From Chryseobacterium limigenitum (GTDB taxonomy: Bacteria; Bacteroidota; Bacteroidia; Flavobacteriales; Weeksellaceae): DNA of 64,000 nucleotides. The DNA lies in the NCBI RefSeq assembly GCF_900114875.1, contig NZ_FPKW01000001.1, forward strand, positions 434,001 to 498,000, written 5' to 3'. The position numbers and the translations under genes are program-made. Shown one piece after another: positions 35,122-43,446 of the stretch. Numbering within the stretch: the stretch's first letter is position 1; each line of letters starts with the position of its first letter. The notes below the pieces were generated by a model. The model did no database searches. It worked only from the letters and a program-made list of their open reading frames with translations, and was not told the DNA's origin.

Positions 35122-35612
35122 TTATTCCACCTTATTCCAGACACAGGCACAAACGACTAAAAGTATGCTGATTACAGAAAAAACAGTTCTTATGTTGTTT
35201 AAAAAATTCCATCTGTTTTCAAAGTTGTCCCGCATTTGCCTGATTCCTTCTTTTGTAGAATTTACAATACTAAACTTATCTAATTGATCATTAAGCGGAA
35301 CATTTCCAACTACTGTCACTCCGAATACACCGATTAAATAAGCTAACGTAGCCAACAGAAGCAAGGTAAAAACAGGATTTTGTGACCGATATAAAATGTA
35401 GAAATCGGAAGTAAAACGGCAGTTCCCATAAAACTTACAAAAAATACAGGATTCAGGATCTCACGGTTGATCGACTGCATTGCTTTTAAATATTCTGTGT
35501 CTGATAATTTTCCCAATCCCAATACGACAGAACAGGAATATGCGTAAAAAAGTCCGGCTATCAAGGCTGTGAGGACAGCTGTGACAATTAAAAGTATCGT
35601 TGTCATTTTCAT
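35122..35612 (-). pseudogene. DUF1772 membrane protein, frameshifted
   Basis: Four-helix membrane protein of the DUF1772 (anthrone-oxygenase-like) family split into two frames. The first part (start 35612, MKMTTILLIVTAVLTALIAG) runs to STFYIGHK; the remainder continues in another frame with FTLLLLATLAYLIGVFGVT and then NVPLNDQLDKF, the family's conserved block, to the stop at 35122. The frame change lies around 35375-35395 and needs one inserted or deleted base. Either a true pseudogene or a sequencing slip. Confidence 0.78.
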
Positions 35613-35800
35613 ATATTTAATTTGATGATTAAGTTTTTTTGCTGAAAGATAAAAATAATACATTAAAACAAATTTAAGTTTAATAATTTCTAATATTTAA
35701 TCACAGATTCACAATATTTTCTTATTTCATACAATTGATCAATGATTATAAAGTAATTTTTATCAACTTTTCTTATTTTAGTCCGCAAAAACGGAGAAAG

Positions 35801-37639
35801 ATGAAAAGTAAAATTACCGGAACATTTTTATTAGGATTGATTTTATCAACCGGCAGTCTTAATGCTCAAGATAAAACAGCCGACAACAAAAAAATGGAGT
35901 GGTTTCAGGATGCTAAACTGGGAATTTTTATTCATTGGGGTATCTATTCCGTTGACGGAATTGCAGAATCTTGGTCTTTTTTCAATAATTATATCAACCA
36001 TGAAAATTACATGAAGCAGCTCAACGGATTTTCTGCTTCACAATATAAACCTGATGAATGGGTGAAATTAATTAAAGATTCCGGAGCCAAATATGCTGTC
36101 ATCACCACAAAACACCACGATGGAGTTTCTCTTTGGGATTCTAAAGCTGAAAAATCCACCACTATCCCTAAAAACTCTTTGGCTAAAAAAGATATATTGG
36201 CGCCTTTTGTTTCAGAACTTAAAAAATCAAGGTTAAAAACGGGGCTTTACTACTCTCTTCCCGATTGGAGCCATCCTTATTACGACAATAATACCAGAAC
36301 AAAAAAACGATATGATATTAAGAATGACCCCAAACGCTGGGCAAATTTTGTGAATTATTATCAAAGTCAACTGAATGACCTTTCCAGTCAATTTAAGCCA
36401 GATTTATTGTGGTTTGATGGTGATTGGGAGCATTCATCGGAAGAGTGGCAGGCGCCGAAAACATTAGAAAATTTAAGAAAATACAATCCGAATATTATCA
36501 TCAATTCAAGGCTAAATACGCACGGAGATTACGAAACTCCTGAACAGGGAATTCCGGTGATAAATCCTCAAAGCGATTATTGGGAATTGTGCTATACGAT
36601 GAATGATGCGTGGGGCTATCAGCCTTTTGACAAGAATTATAAAACTCCGAATATGATCGTGAGAACATTGGCAGACGTGATCAGCATGGGCGGAAACTTA
36701 TTGCTGGATATTGGACCGAAAGCTGATGGAACAATTCCAGCCGAGCAAGTTGAAATTTTGAAAAATCTGGCAAGATGGACTTCAAAACATTCTGATGCCA
36801 TCTACGGAACTAGACACGGAATTCCGTTTGAAAATTACAAAGGAAAATCTGCCATGTCAAAAGATGGAAAAAAACTGTTCCTTTATCTGGAAGAAGCGAA
36901 AGATTTTACAAAGGTTTACGGATTATTATCAATACCAACATCCGCGAAAGTTATTGGAACGAATCAAAAACTCAATTTCACAAAAGAAGCTAATCAAACA
37001 ATAACGTTGGATCTTTCAAATGTACAATTTGACCAAGATGTTACGGCTGTAGAACTTGATTTTCCGGAAATTTTAATTCAAAAAGATATCAAGAAAGACA
37101 ATCCTTCGCTCAATCAAATTTTAGAAACTCCAAATGCCAAGCTGGCTGCGTATCAAATTGCTGAACAGCTTCATGACGGAAATAATATTTTCAATAAATC
37201 AGGATTAACAAGTGACGGATTGGATATGAAATTTCCAAAATCATCAAAAACAAATTCTGAAACCATCAATTGGATCAGTAAACATGCAGAAGCTTTATTT
37301 GAAACTGAAAAAGGTCTGCCAAACGGGCATTATTCTGGCAACAGTGTCCTTTCAAAAGACAAACAGACAATTTATCTTTTTGTTGAAGGAACTCCAACCG
37401 GACCAATTGCTTTAAAAGGGATAAAAAACGGAATGGCCAGAATCCGAATTGTTGGCGATGGTTCTTTGGTCAATCATAGATCTTACAACAAATTATACTG
37501 GAGTGACAAACCCGGAATCATTTATATGGACATTCCAAAAGAAAGACTTGACAAAAATATGACAATAATTGCCGTTTTACTGGACAAACCTATTGAATTA
37601 TTCCGAGAAAAGGTAGCCGCCGTTGAAAATAACCTGTAA
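35801..37639 (+). CDS. Exported alpha-L-fucosidase (GH29)
   Basis: 612 aa from the ATG at 35801 (signal peptide ending GSLNAQ); the ATG at 35735 is too far upstream. GH29 signatures: WFQDAKLGIFIHWGIYSVDG at about 33-52, AVITTKHHDGVSLWDS, TGLYYSLPDWSHPYY, and LLWFDGDWEH, whose Asp is the expected nucleophile. A second beta domain lies at the C-terminus, with a repeat of the small TEKGLPNGHYSGNSVLSKD-type segment seen earlier as TRHGIPFENYKGKSAMSKD. It probably removes fucose from glycans in the periplasm or at the surface. Confidence 0.9.
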   Translation: MKSKITGTFLLGLILSTGSLNAQDKTADNKKMEWFQDAKLGIFIHWGIYSVDGIAESWSFFNNYINHENYMKQLNGFSASQYKPDEWVKLIKDSGAKYAVITTKHHDGVSLWDSKAEKSTTIPKNSLAKKDILAPFVSELKKSRLKTGLYYSLPDWSHPYYDNNTRTKKRYDIKNDPKRWANFVNYYQSQLNDLSSQFKPDLLWFDGDWEHSSEEWQAPKTLENLRKYNPNIIINSRLNTHGDYETPEQGIPVINPQSDYWELCYTMNDAWGYQPFDKNYKTPNMIVRTLADVISMGGNLLLDIGPKADGTIPAEQVEILKNLARWTSKHSDAIYGTRHGIPFENYKGKSAMSKDGKKLFLYLEEAKDFTKVYGLLSIPTSAKVIGTNQKLNFTKEANQTITLDLSNVQFDQDVTAVELDFPEILIQKDIKKDNPSLNQILETPNAKLAAYQIAEQLHDGNNIFNKSGLTSDGLDMKFPKSSKTNSETINWISKHAEALFETEKGLPNGHYSGNSVLSKDKQTIYLFVEGTPTGPIALKGIKNGMARIRIVGDGSLVNHRSYNKLYWSDKPGIIYMDIPKERLDKNMTIIAVLLDKPIELFREKVAAVENNL

Positions 37640-37675
37640 AACCTGCCAATAATATGACAGTATGGCGTAAAAAAC

Positions 37676-37707
37676 AAAAATCCAGAAAAAATTTCTGGAT
37701 TTTTTAT
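37676..37707. terminator. Bidirectional terminator between fucosidase and ndk
   Basis: 13-bp perfect stem AAAAATCCAGAAA and complement with a 3-nt loop, between convergent genes. Confidence 0.92.
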
Positions 37708-37728
37708 TTTAGATAAGAAAATTCTTAA

Positions 37729-38145
37729 TTAGAAAATCTCTCTTCCTGAAAAATGGAATTGAGCTTCGATAAGAGCGTTCTCGTTAGAATCTGAACCGTG
37801 AACCGCATTCTCTCCGATGCTTCTTGCAAACATCTTTCTGATCGTTCCTTCCGCAGCTTCAGCCGGGTTTGTAGCTCCGATCAATGTTCTGAAATCTTCA
37901 ACAGCGTTATCTTTTTCAAGAACAGCAGCAACGATTGGTCCAGAACTCATGAAATCTACCAATTCTCCGTAGAAAGGTCTTTCAGCGTGAACTTCGTAGA
38001 ACTTTTTTGCATCAGCAACAGTAAGTTGAGTTAGTTTCAAAGCTTTAATTTTAAAACCACCTTCTGCAATTTTACCTAATATAGCACCGATATGTCCGTC
38101 TGCAACAGCATCAGGCTTAATCATAGTGAATGTAATGTTAGACAT
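37729..38145 (-). CDS. ndk: Nucleoside diphosphate kinase
   Basis: Transfers the gamma phosphate from ATP to NDPs. 138 aa, standard length. [16 protein letters not shown] at the N-terminus, [15 protein letters not shown], and the active-site histidine in NAVHGSDS near 114. All family landmarks intact. Single gene. Confidence 0.97.
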   Translation of the reverse strand: MSNITFTMIKPDAVADGHIGAILGKIAEGGFKIKALKLTQLTVADAKKFYEVHAERPFYGELVDFMSSGPIVAAVLEKDNAVEDFRTLIGATNPAEAAEGTIRKMFARSIGENAVHGSDSNENALIEAQFHFSGREIF

Positions 38146-38253
38146 AAATGTATATTTTTTTAATGCCGCGAAATTACGAAAAATATTTTTGATTTTAATT
38201 TTAATTTTTTTTTAACATAAAAATAACTTTTATTAAGAAATGGTGAACAAAAC

Positions 38254-38270
38254 TTGGCACAGTAATTGTT
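38254..38270 (+). promoter_or_regulatory. Sigma-54-like promoter with no downstream gene
   Basis: TTGGCACAGTAATTGTT: TTGGCAC at -24 and TTG(T)T at -12, with the GG-N10-G spacing of sigma-54 promoters and one mismatch (GT for GC). Confidence 0.4.
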
Positions 38271-38280
38271 TATTTTATTC

Positions 38281-38346
38281 CGATTCTCATGTTTAATTTG
38301 AGTTTTCATGGTTATTAGTTTTTACCCAGCCTCGGCTGGGTTTTTT
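38281..38346 (+). ncRNA. Candidate small RNA, about 66 nt
   Basis: Starts about 12 nt after the sigma-54-like -12 element and ends at a strong intrinsic terminator: stem ACCCAGCC/GGCTGGGT (38324-38331 with 38334-38341), 2-nt loop and six T. No plus-strand gene exists for this terminator to serve. It contains copy 2 of a 30-nt intergenic repeat (38294-38324). A 15-codon frame (ATG 38308) is possible but runs through the terminator stem. Transcription is inferred only. Confidence 0.4.
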
Positions 38347-38459
38347 ATTGTCTAATATTCCCCAAAAAGATCACCCAAGTCAAACATTATGAATTAGTTA
38401 AACTCCTGTTTAACTAATTTTAGACAGGATATATTATATTTTGTTATTATTACGAAAAT

Positions 38460-39386
38460 TTATTTTTGAGACAATTCTTCCGCTTCGTCCATTAGCTTGA
38501 TATAAGTAGAATATCTGGTTTCTTGGATTTCGCCTGTTTCCAGTGCCTCAAGAACGGCACATTTTGGCTCATTAATATGCATGCAATTGTGAAATTTGCA
38601 TTCTTTTCTCTTTCTAAAGATCTCAGGGAAATAATGCTGTACTTCTTCTTTTTCAATATCAATCATTGCAAACTCACGGACTCCGGGAGTATCAATAACA
38701 TTTCCGCCAAAATTCCAGAAATGCATCTGAGCAAAAGTTGTTGTGTGCTTTCCTTTAAGATGTGTATCTGATATTTCAGAAGTTTTGATATTCAAACCTG
38801 GCTGTAAAGCATTCACTAAAGTTGATTTTCCACATCCTGAATGGCCGAAGAAAACAGAAGTTCTGTCTTTTAGAAGTTCCTGCAAATCATTCAGATTTAA
38901 TTGAGAATATGAAGATATTTCCAAGGTATTATACCCGATGTCCTGATAAACAAACTCGATATCTTTTACCAGTTCGATTTCAGGTTCATTTAAAACATCC
39001 ATTTTATTGAATAAAAGTAAAGGTTCAATATTGTACGCTTCACAGCATGCCAAAAACCGGTCAAGGAAACCAAGAGATGTTTCAGGATGTTTAAGGGTAA
39101 AAATAAAGCAGGCTACATCGATATTGGAGGCAATAATGTGTGCTTCTTTTGAAAGGTTAACGGATTTTCTGATAAGATAATTTCGTCGTTGTTCTATTTT
39201 TGTGATCCAAGCGACATCATCCTGTTCCAACTGAAATTCCACAAAATCTCCTACAGCAAGCGGATTGGTAAGTCTGGTTTTAATTAATTTAAATTTGCCT
39301 CGAATTCTGGCCTCGAAAATTTTACCGGTTTCCATTTCTAAAACCTGATACCAACTTCCTGTAGATTTAATGATTTTTCCTTTCAT
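38460..39386 (-). CDS. rsgA: Ribosome small-subunit-dependent GTPase RsgA
   Basis: Circularly permuted GTPase that helps late 30S maturation. 308 aa from the ATG at 39386; an ATG at 39404 overlaps the -10 box and is rejected. N-terminal OB fold (MKGKIIKSTGSWYQV), then G4 (LLFNKMD) before G1 (FFGHSGCGKSTLVNAL) as expected for the permutation, G3 (DTPGVREF), and the C-terminal zinc site CKFHNCMHINEPKC. Confidence 0.96.
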   Translation of the reverse strand: MKGKIIKSTGSWYQVLEMETGKIFEARIRGKFKLIKTRLTNPLAVGDFVEFQLEQDDVAWITKIEQRRNYLIRKSVNLSKEAHIIASNIDVACFIFTLKHPETSLGFLDRFLACCEAYNIEPLLLFNKMDVLNEPEIELVKDIEFVYQDIGYNTLEISSYSQLNLNDLQELLKDRTSVFFGHSGCGKSTLVNALQPGLNIKTSEISDTHLKGKHTTTFAQMHFWNFGGNVIDTPGVREFAMIDIEKEEVQHYFPEIFRKRKECKFHNCMHINEPKCAVLEALETGEIQETRYSTYIKLMDEAEELSQK

Positions 39387-39401
39387 ATATATTACTGAGT
39401 G

Positions 39402-39409
39402 CAAATATA
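39402..39409 (-). promoter_or_regulatory. -10 box of rsgA
   Basis: Minus-strand TATATTTG (TAnnTTTG), 15 nt before the ATG at 39386. Confidence 0.45.
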
Positions 39410-39423
39410 GCGAATTAGGAAAT

Positions 39424-39502
39424 AGGGCTCAGGGTTTAGGTTTCAGATATTAGAAAAATTTTACGCAATCTCCTAATTCCTGCAACCTAAACCCTAAGCC
39501 CT
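39424..39502. repeat. Intergenic inverted repeat upstream of rsgA
   Basis: 23-nt arms (39424-39446 and 39480-39502) pair with two mismatches; core units AGGGTTTAGG and CCTAAACCCT. It lies just behind the rsgA promoter and downstream of the DAHP synthase gene on the same strand. Confidence 0.7.
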
Positions 39503-39510
39503 AAATAAAA

Positions 39511-40593
39511 TTACTTTCTATCGATCATAATGCTGTTCTGCACTTCAATAGATTCTTCGTGAATTGCTTTAAAAACTTTCTCGATAAAATCCTGAGACAT
39601 ACCTGTTTCCCTAGCTTTTTGTGTAGCATATTCTGTGATCACTTTCCAACGTTCCGGCTGGAAGATCGCGATATCATTCTCTTTTTTAAGCTTACCGATT
39701 TTTTCTGAGATTTTCATTCTTTGAGAAAGAAGCTCGATCAATTGGAAATCCAGATCAGAAATCAATGTTCTGTGTCTTCCCATTTCACCGTCAAAACCAG
39801 CCAATCCGGAGTTCCTGATTTTTAAATTTCCGATTAATTCAGCTAAAACTTCCGGCGTGATCTGCTGAGACGCATCACTCCAGGCTTCATCAGGGTTGCA
39901 GTGAGATTCAATAATTGCACCCTGGTAACCAACGTTCATTGCTTCCTGAGTAATACCTGCCAAACCAGTTCTGTTTCCGCAGATGTGAGAAGGGTCGATC
40001 AACATTGGAATATTAGGGAACTGACTCTTGAAGTCTAATGCAATCTGCCAGTTCGGATTGTTTCTGTATTTTGTTTTTTGGTAGGTAGAAAAACCTCTGT
40101 GTATTGCTCCAAGGTTTTCAATCCCTTGTCCTAATAATCTTTCTAAAGCTCCGATCCATAACGCTAAATCAGGGTTTACAGGGTTTTTAACCAAAACCGT
40201 TTTATTCGTTCCTCTCAAAGCCATTGCAATTTCCTGAACGGTAAACGGGTTCACGGTAGAACGCGCTCCGATCCAAAGAATATCAACATCAGCTTCCAAT
40301 GCAGCGAAAACGTGGTGCGCGTTGGCAACTTCTGTAGCCGTTTTGAAACCGTATTCTTCTTTTACTTTCTTCAACCAGTTTAGCCCGATCACTCCTACTC
40401 CTTCAAATCCGTTCGGTTTTGTACGGGGCTTCCAAATTCCTGCACGGAAAATAGGAACCTGCGCACCTGTTTCTTTAATTCTCCTTGCTGTCTCCAACAT
40501 CTGAGCTTCACTTTCCGCGCTACATGGCCCTGCAATCATCATTGGTTGAGGGAATTCGTTGATCCAGTCGTTTTTTAAGTCACTTAAATTCAT
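39511..40593 (-). CDS. Bifunctional DAHP synthase / chorismate mutase
   Basis: 360-aa fusion acting at both ends of the shikimate route. Residues 1-260 are a KDPS-like (type I-beta) DAHP synthase (MMIAGPCSAESEAQM, FRAGIWKPRTKPNGFEG, IGARSTVNPFTVQEIA, DPSHICGNR, ESHCNPDEAWSDA). Residues about 265-355 are an AroQ chorismate mutase helix bundle (DLDFQLIELLSQRMKISEKI, QPERWKVI). Fusion usually makes the synthase sensitive to prephenate/chorismate through the mutase domain. Other aromatic genes are not adjacent. Confidence 0.94.
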   Translation of the reverse strand: MNLSDLKNDWINEFPQPMMIAGPCSAESEAQMLETARRIKETGAQVPIFRAGIWKPRTKPNGFEGVGVIGLNWLKKVKEEYGFKTATEVANAHHVFAALEADVDILWIGARSTVNPFTVQEIAMALRGTNKTVLVKNPVNPDLALWIGALERLLGQGIENLGAIHRGFSTYQKTKYRNNPNWQIALDFKSQFPNIPMLIDPSHICGNRTGLAGITQEAMNVGYQGAIIESHCNPDEAWSDASQQITPEVLAELIGNLKIRNSGLAGFDGEMGRHRTLISDLDFQLIELLSQRMKISEKIGKLKKENDIAIFQPERWKVITEYATQKARETGMSQDFIEKVFKAIHEESIEVQNSIMIDRK

Positions 40594-41001
40594 ATCGTTA
40601 ATTTATATATTTATTTTTACTGTTTATATCAATAGGCAAATGATTATAAAATTTAATTTATAATTTCTTTCAAAAAATGCCGTTAAAAAAATTAAGTGGG
40701 ATTAGGAATTATGATAGAAAATCAATCTATTCCTTGTATTTTTTTGAGAAAGAAATTTAGTTAGTAATACCAATAAAATCGATAATACGTTCCAAAATTT
40801 CTAAGATAGCTAAAAGACAAACCAAAATAACTGCTAAAGAAATCAGCAGTTGCAAAACCAAAAAGGTTTTTAGAATTAGGTTTATGTAAAATTGTTTGTT
40901 CCACTTTTATGTTGTGAATCTTCTATTTTCAGCTATTAAATTTATAATTTGTGTTTGTCAAAAAGTAATTTAAAACAAAATTATTTGACAAATATATAAA
41001 A
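40594..41001. other. Intergenic region before the DAHP synthase gene
   Basis: About 410 nt, AT-rich. On the minus strand there is an open frame from 40906 to 40757 that encodes a strongly hydrophobic stretch (VLQLLISLAVILVCLLAIL, then EILERIIDFIGITN). It has no ATG; a TTG at 40861 would give 34 aa. It may be a small membrane peptide or a remnant. An inverted repeat CTGCTAAAGAAATCAGCAG (40831-40849) lies inside it. Nothing else was recognised. Confidence 0.3.
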
Positions 41002-42704
41002 TTATGACAAATCAAACTTCATTAAATCATCAAGATCTTTCAGTAAAGGATTTTTCTCGATGAACTTTTCGAATATCTTCTTAGTCGTAACAACCTCAAT
41101 TTTAAGGCTTTCGAAGTCTCTTTTGTACTCAATTTCAATAGAATAATTATGTACTTTTCTTTTGAAATGATTAAAAAATTCTCCGCTTATTTTATCAAAT
41201 TCCACTTTTGCAGAGTCTGAAGGATAAGAAACCTGAATATTATGCTCGTCTATTTTAACTAATTTAAAAGCTTTAATAGCATTAAAAACAAATGTATTCT
41301 TGGATTGCAATTGTTTCAATAGCAAATTCCATTCCATTTGTAAATCGGTTTCTGTAAAATGGTTTTGTGGAAGGTCTTCAGTTTTTGTGGCAAGCGTGCT
41401 ATCTTCCTTTTTTTCAACTTTCTCTTCTTTATTCATAAAAGAATTGATACTGAAACCGGAAGAAGATCCCTGCTTAGATAAAGGCTTGGAAGTTTTTTTA
41501 ATAACAATTTCCTGAGGTTCATTAGAAATCACAGGTTTTTCAACCTTTTCTTCTTTCTTTACCTCTATTTTTTGCGGAATTGCTACTTCAATCTTTTCAT
41601 GAAGGAAGGGCGCTAGTATTAAGAACTTTTTTTTTTAGCAAGGTCAGCATTAGCCGTCAGTGAGGACAATTGCATTAACGCAATTTCTACCGTAAGTCTT
41701 GGATTCTTTGAGTTCTTATAATTGATATCGGCATGATTGCAAATCTCAATACCGTCTATTAACTGTTGAGCGTTCCATTTTTGGCCCTGCTCTACAAATT
41801 TGGTTTTTGTTTTCTCTCCTACTTCTATTAAATCAATTGTAGAAGCATTTTGAGCCATCATCAAATCTCTGAAATGATTTCCTAATCCTGCAATGAAAAT
41901 ATGAGAATCGAAACCTTTTTTTACAATTTCATTAAAAGCAAAAAGTACTTCGGGAATTTTATTTTCTTTGGCAAGATCAACAATATTTAGATATTGATCG
42001 TAATCTAAAATATTAAGTACTTCGGCAGCTTTAGCCAAAGTAATATTTTTCTGAGAAAATGTAGATAGTCTGTCGAATATAGAAAGGGCATCTCTCAAAG
42101 CTCCATCAGCTTTTTGAGCTATTAAATATAAAGCATCATCTTCATATTGAATATTTTCTTTCTGAGCAATATTTCTAAGGTGCGACTGGATATCTTCAAT
42201 CACAATTCTTTTGAAATCGTAGATCTGACAACGCGATAAAATCGTTGGGATGATTTTATGCTTTTCTGTGGTTGCCAAAATAAATATTGCATGCGCAGGA
42301 GGTTCTTCCAGCGTCTTAAGGAAAGCGTTGAAGGCAGCAGAAGACAGCATATGTACCTCATCGATGATATATACCTTGTATTTACCAACCTGAGGAGCAA
42401 AGCGCACCTGATCTATCAACTCTCTGATGTCATCAACAGAGTTATTGGAAGCAGCATCTAATTCATAGATGTTGTACGCGAAACCATCTTCTGAAACGGA
42501 ACCGTCTTTTTCGTTGATCTTTCTTGCCAAAATTCTGGCACAAGTCGTTTTACCAACGCCTCGGGGTCCACAAAACAGTAAAGCCTGGGCCAACTGATTT
42601 TCTTCAATTGCATGTTCTAACGTATCCGTAATATGAGATTGCCCAACAACCGTGTCAAACTCTTGTGGGCGATATTTTCTTGCAGATACGATGAAATTTT
42701 CCAT
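41002..42704 (-). CDS. dnaX: DNA polymerase III subunits gamma and tau (needs frameshift or slippage for tau)
   Basis: Clamp-loader ATPase. The zero frame (42704-41619) makes a 361-aa gamma-like product: Walker A GPRGVGKT at 46-53, IIDEVHMLS, sensor region LATTEKHKIIPTILSRCQ, then domain III. The zinc-binding Cys cluster usual after Walker A is absent. At 41636-41627 the coding strand has ten A (GCT then A10 then GTTCTTAA): zero frame stops three codons later. A -1 slip, or one extra A in the mRNA, opens the next frame to 41002, giving a tau form of about 567 aa whose C-terminal domain (LQMEWNLLLKQLQ ... LLKDLDDLMKFD) is clearly coding. A GTG at 41532 is only an apparent start. Confidence 0.9.
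41627..41636 (-). promoter_or_regulatory. A10 slippery tract in dnaX
   Basis: Ten consecutive A on the coding strand with a zero-frame stop (AGT TCT TAA) immediately after. This is the arrangement used in other bacteria for dnaX frameshifting (E. coli) or transcriptional slippage (Thermus). A homopolymer sequencing error is the alternative. Confidence 0.65.
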
Positions 42705-42708
42705 TGGT

Positions 42709-42716
42709 CAAAAATA
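42709..42716 (-). promoter_or_regulatory. -10 box at dnaX
   Basis: Minus-strand TATTTTTG (TAnnTTTG) ends only 4 nt before the dnaX ATG, which would make the transcript nearly leaderless if used. Confidence 0.3.
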
Positions 42717-42801
42717 AGAAATATTGTTCTAATTTGAAAATTTAAATTTTCAAAATTTCGTATAAATCATACTTTTCTACAAATGGAAAATTTCAAACAT
42801 A

Positions 42802-43431
42802 TTATTTTTTATCTTCGTAAGCAAAGTCGATCAACTCAACAATAGCTTTTTCAATTTCTGCTCTACCTTCGTCAGTCTTCATATCAATACCGCAAAACTT
42901 GTTTGCGTTATAACCTGTATAAAGATTTAAGTAATATGCTCCAGAAATAATTAACGCCATAATTGCCCTGTATCTAGTAGCATTTTCTCCAAAGTGAGGG
43001 TCTGTAATATGCTGAAATAACATATCTCCCACTTCTTCACGCTGCTCAACTAATTTTCTAAGAATAGGTTTACTTTCTGAAAGCTCCCAAAGAATAATCT
43101 TCTGAAGTTCTTTGTTCTTTTTCAAGTTATCAAACTGGTTAAGCAAAGCCATTTTTGACAATTCTTTACCCCCGTCTGAGATATCAACTTCTACATTCTG
43201 ATTGAATTTTGTCCAATAATCCTGAGATTTGATATACTCATCGATCAACTTATCAGTGCTTCCAAAATATTCATAGATAAGTTTTTTGTCGAAACCTGCA
43301 ACGGCAGCGATCTTACTTACTTTTAAACCTGAGTAACCTTTTACTCTTAAAATTTTACCAACTGCGGCAAGTAATTTCTGTTTAGTTTTTTCTTTGTCCC
43401 TGATGGGACCTTGCACAACTTTTCTGGGCAT
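42802..43431 (-). CDS. TetR-family transcriptional regulator
   Basis: 209 aa. N-terminal HTH: KQKLLAAVGKILRVKGYSGLKVSKIAAVAGFDKKLIYEYFGSTDKLIDEY at about 16-65, the TetR pattern with recognition helix around KKLIYEYF. The ligand domain (about 70-205) is helical and not assignable. It lies directly downstream of the alpha-oxoamine synthase gene (15 nt apart, same strand), so it may be co-transcribed with it and could control lipid-related genes; that link is inference. Confidence 0.9.
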   Translation of the reverse strand: MPRKVVQGPIRDKEKTKQKLLAAVGKILRVKGYSGLKVSKIAAVAGFDKKLIYEYFGSTDKLIDEYIKSQDYWTKFNQNVEVDISDGGKELSKMALLNQFDNLKKNKELQKIILWELSESKPILRKLVEQREEVGDMLFQHITDPHFGENATRYRAIMALIISGAYYLNLYTGYNANKFCGIDMKTDEGRAEIEKAIVELIDFAYEDKK

Positions 43432-43446
43432 AATACTCGTATTATT

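Larger units (their letters stand above)
38146..38459. other. Intergenic region between ndk and rsgA
   Basis: About 310 nt without a protein gene. It contains a sigma-54-like promoter, a short repeat copy and a plus-strand terminator (listed separately), plus a 12-bp perfect palindrome AATTAGTTAAAC/GTTTAACTAATT at 38392-38419. Neither flanking gene is on the plus strand. Confidence 0.6.

Noticed and set aside
41532..41534. GTG start for a separate 176-aa gene downstream of dnaX
   Set aside because: The frame is open back to the A10 tract and continues DnaX, so it is the tau C-terminal part and not an independent gene.
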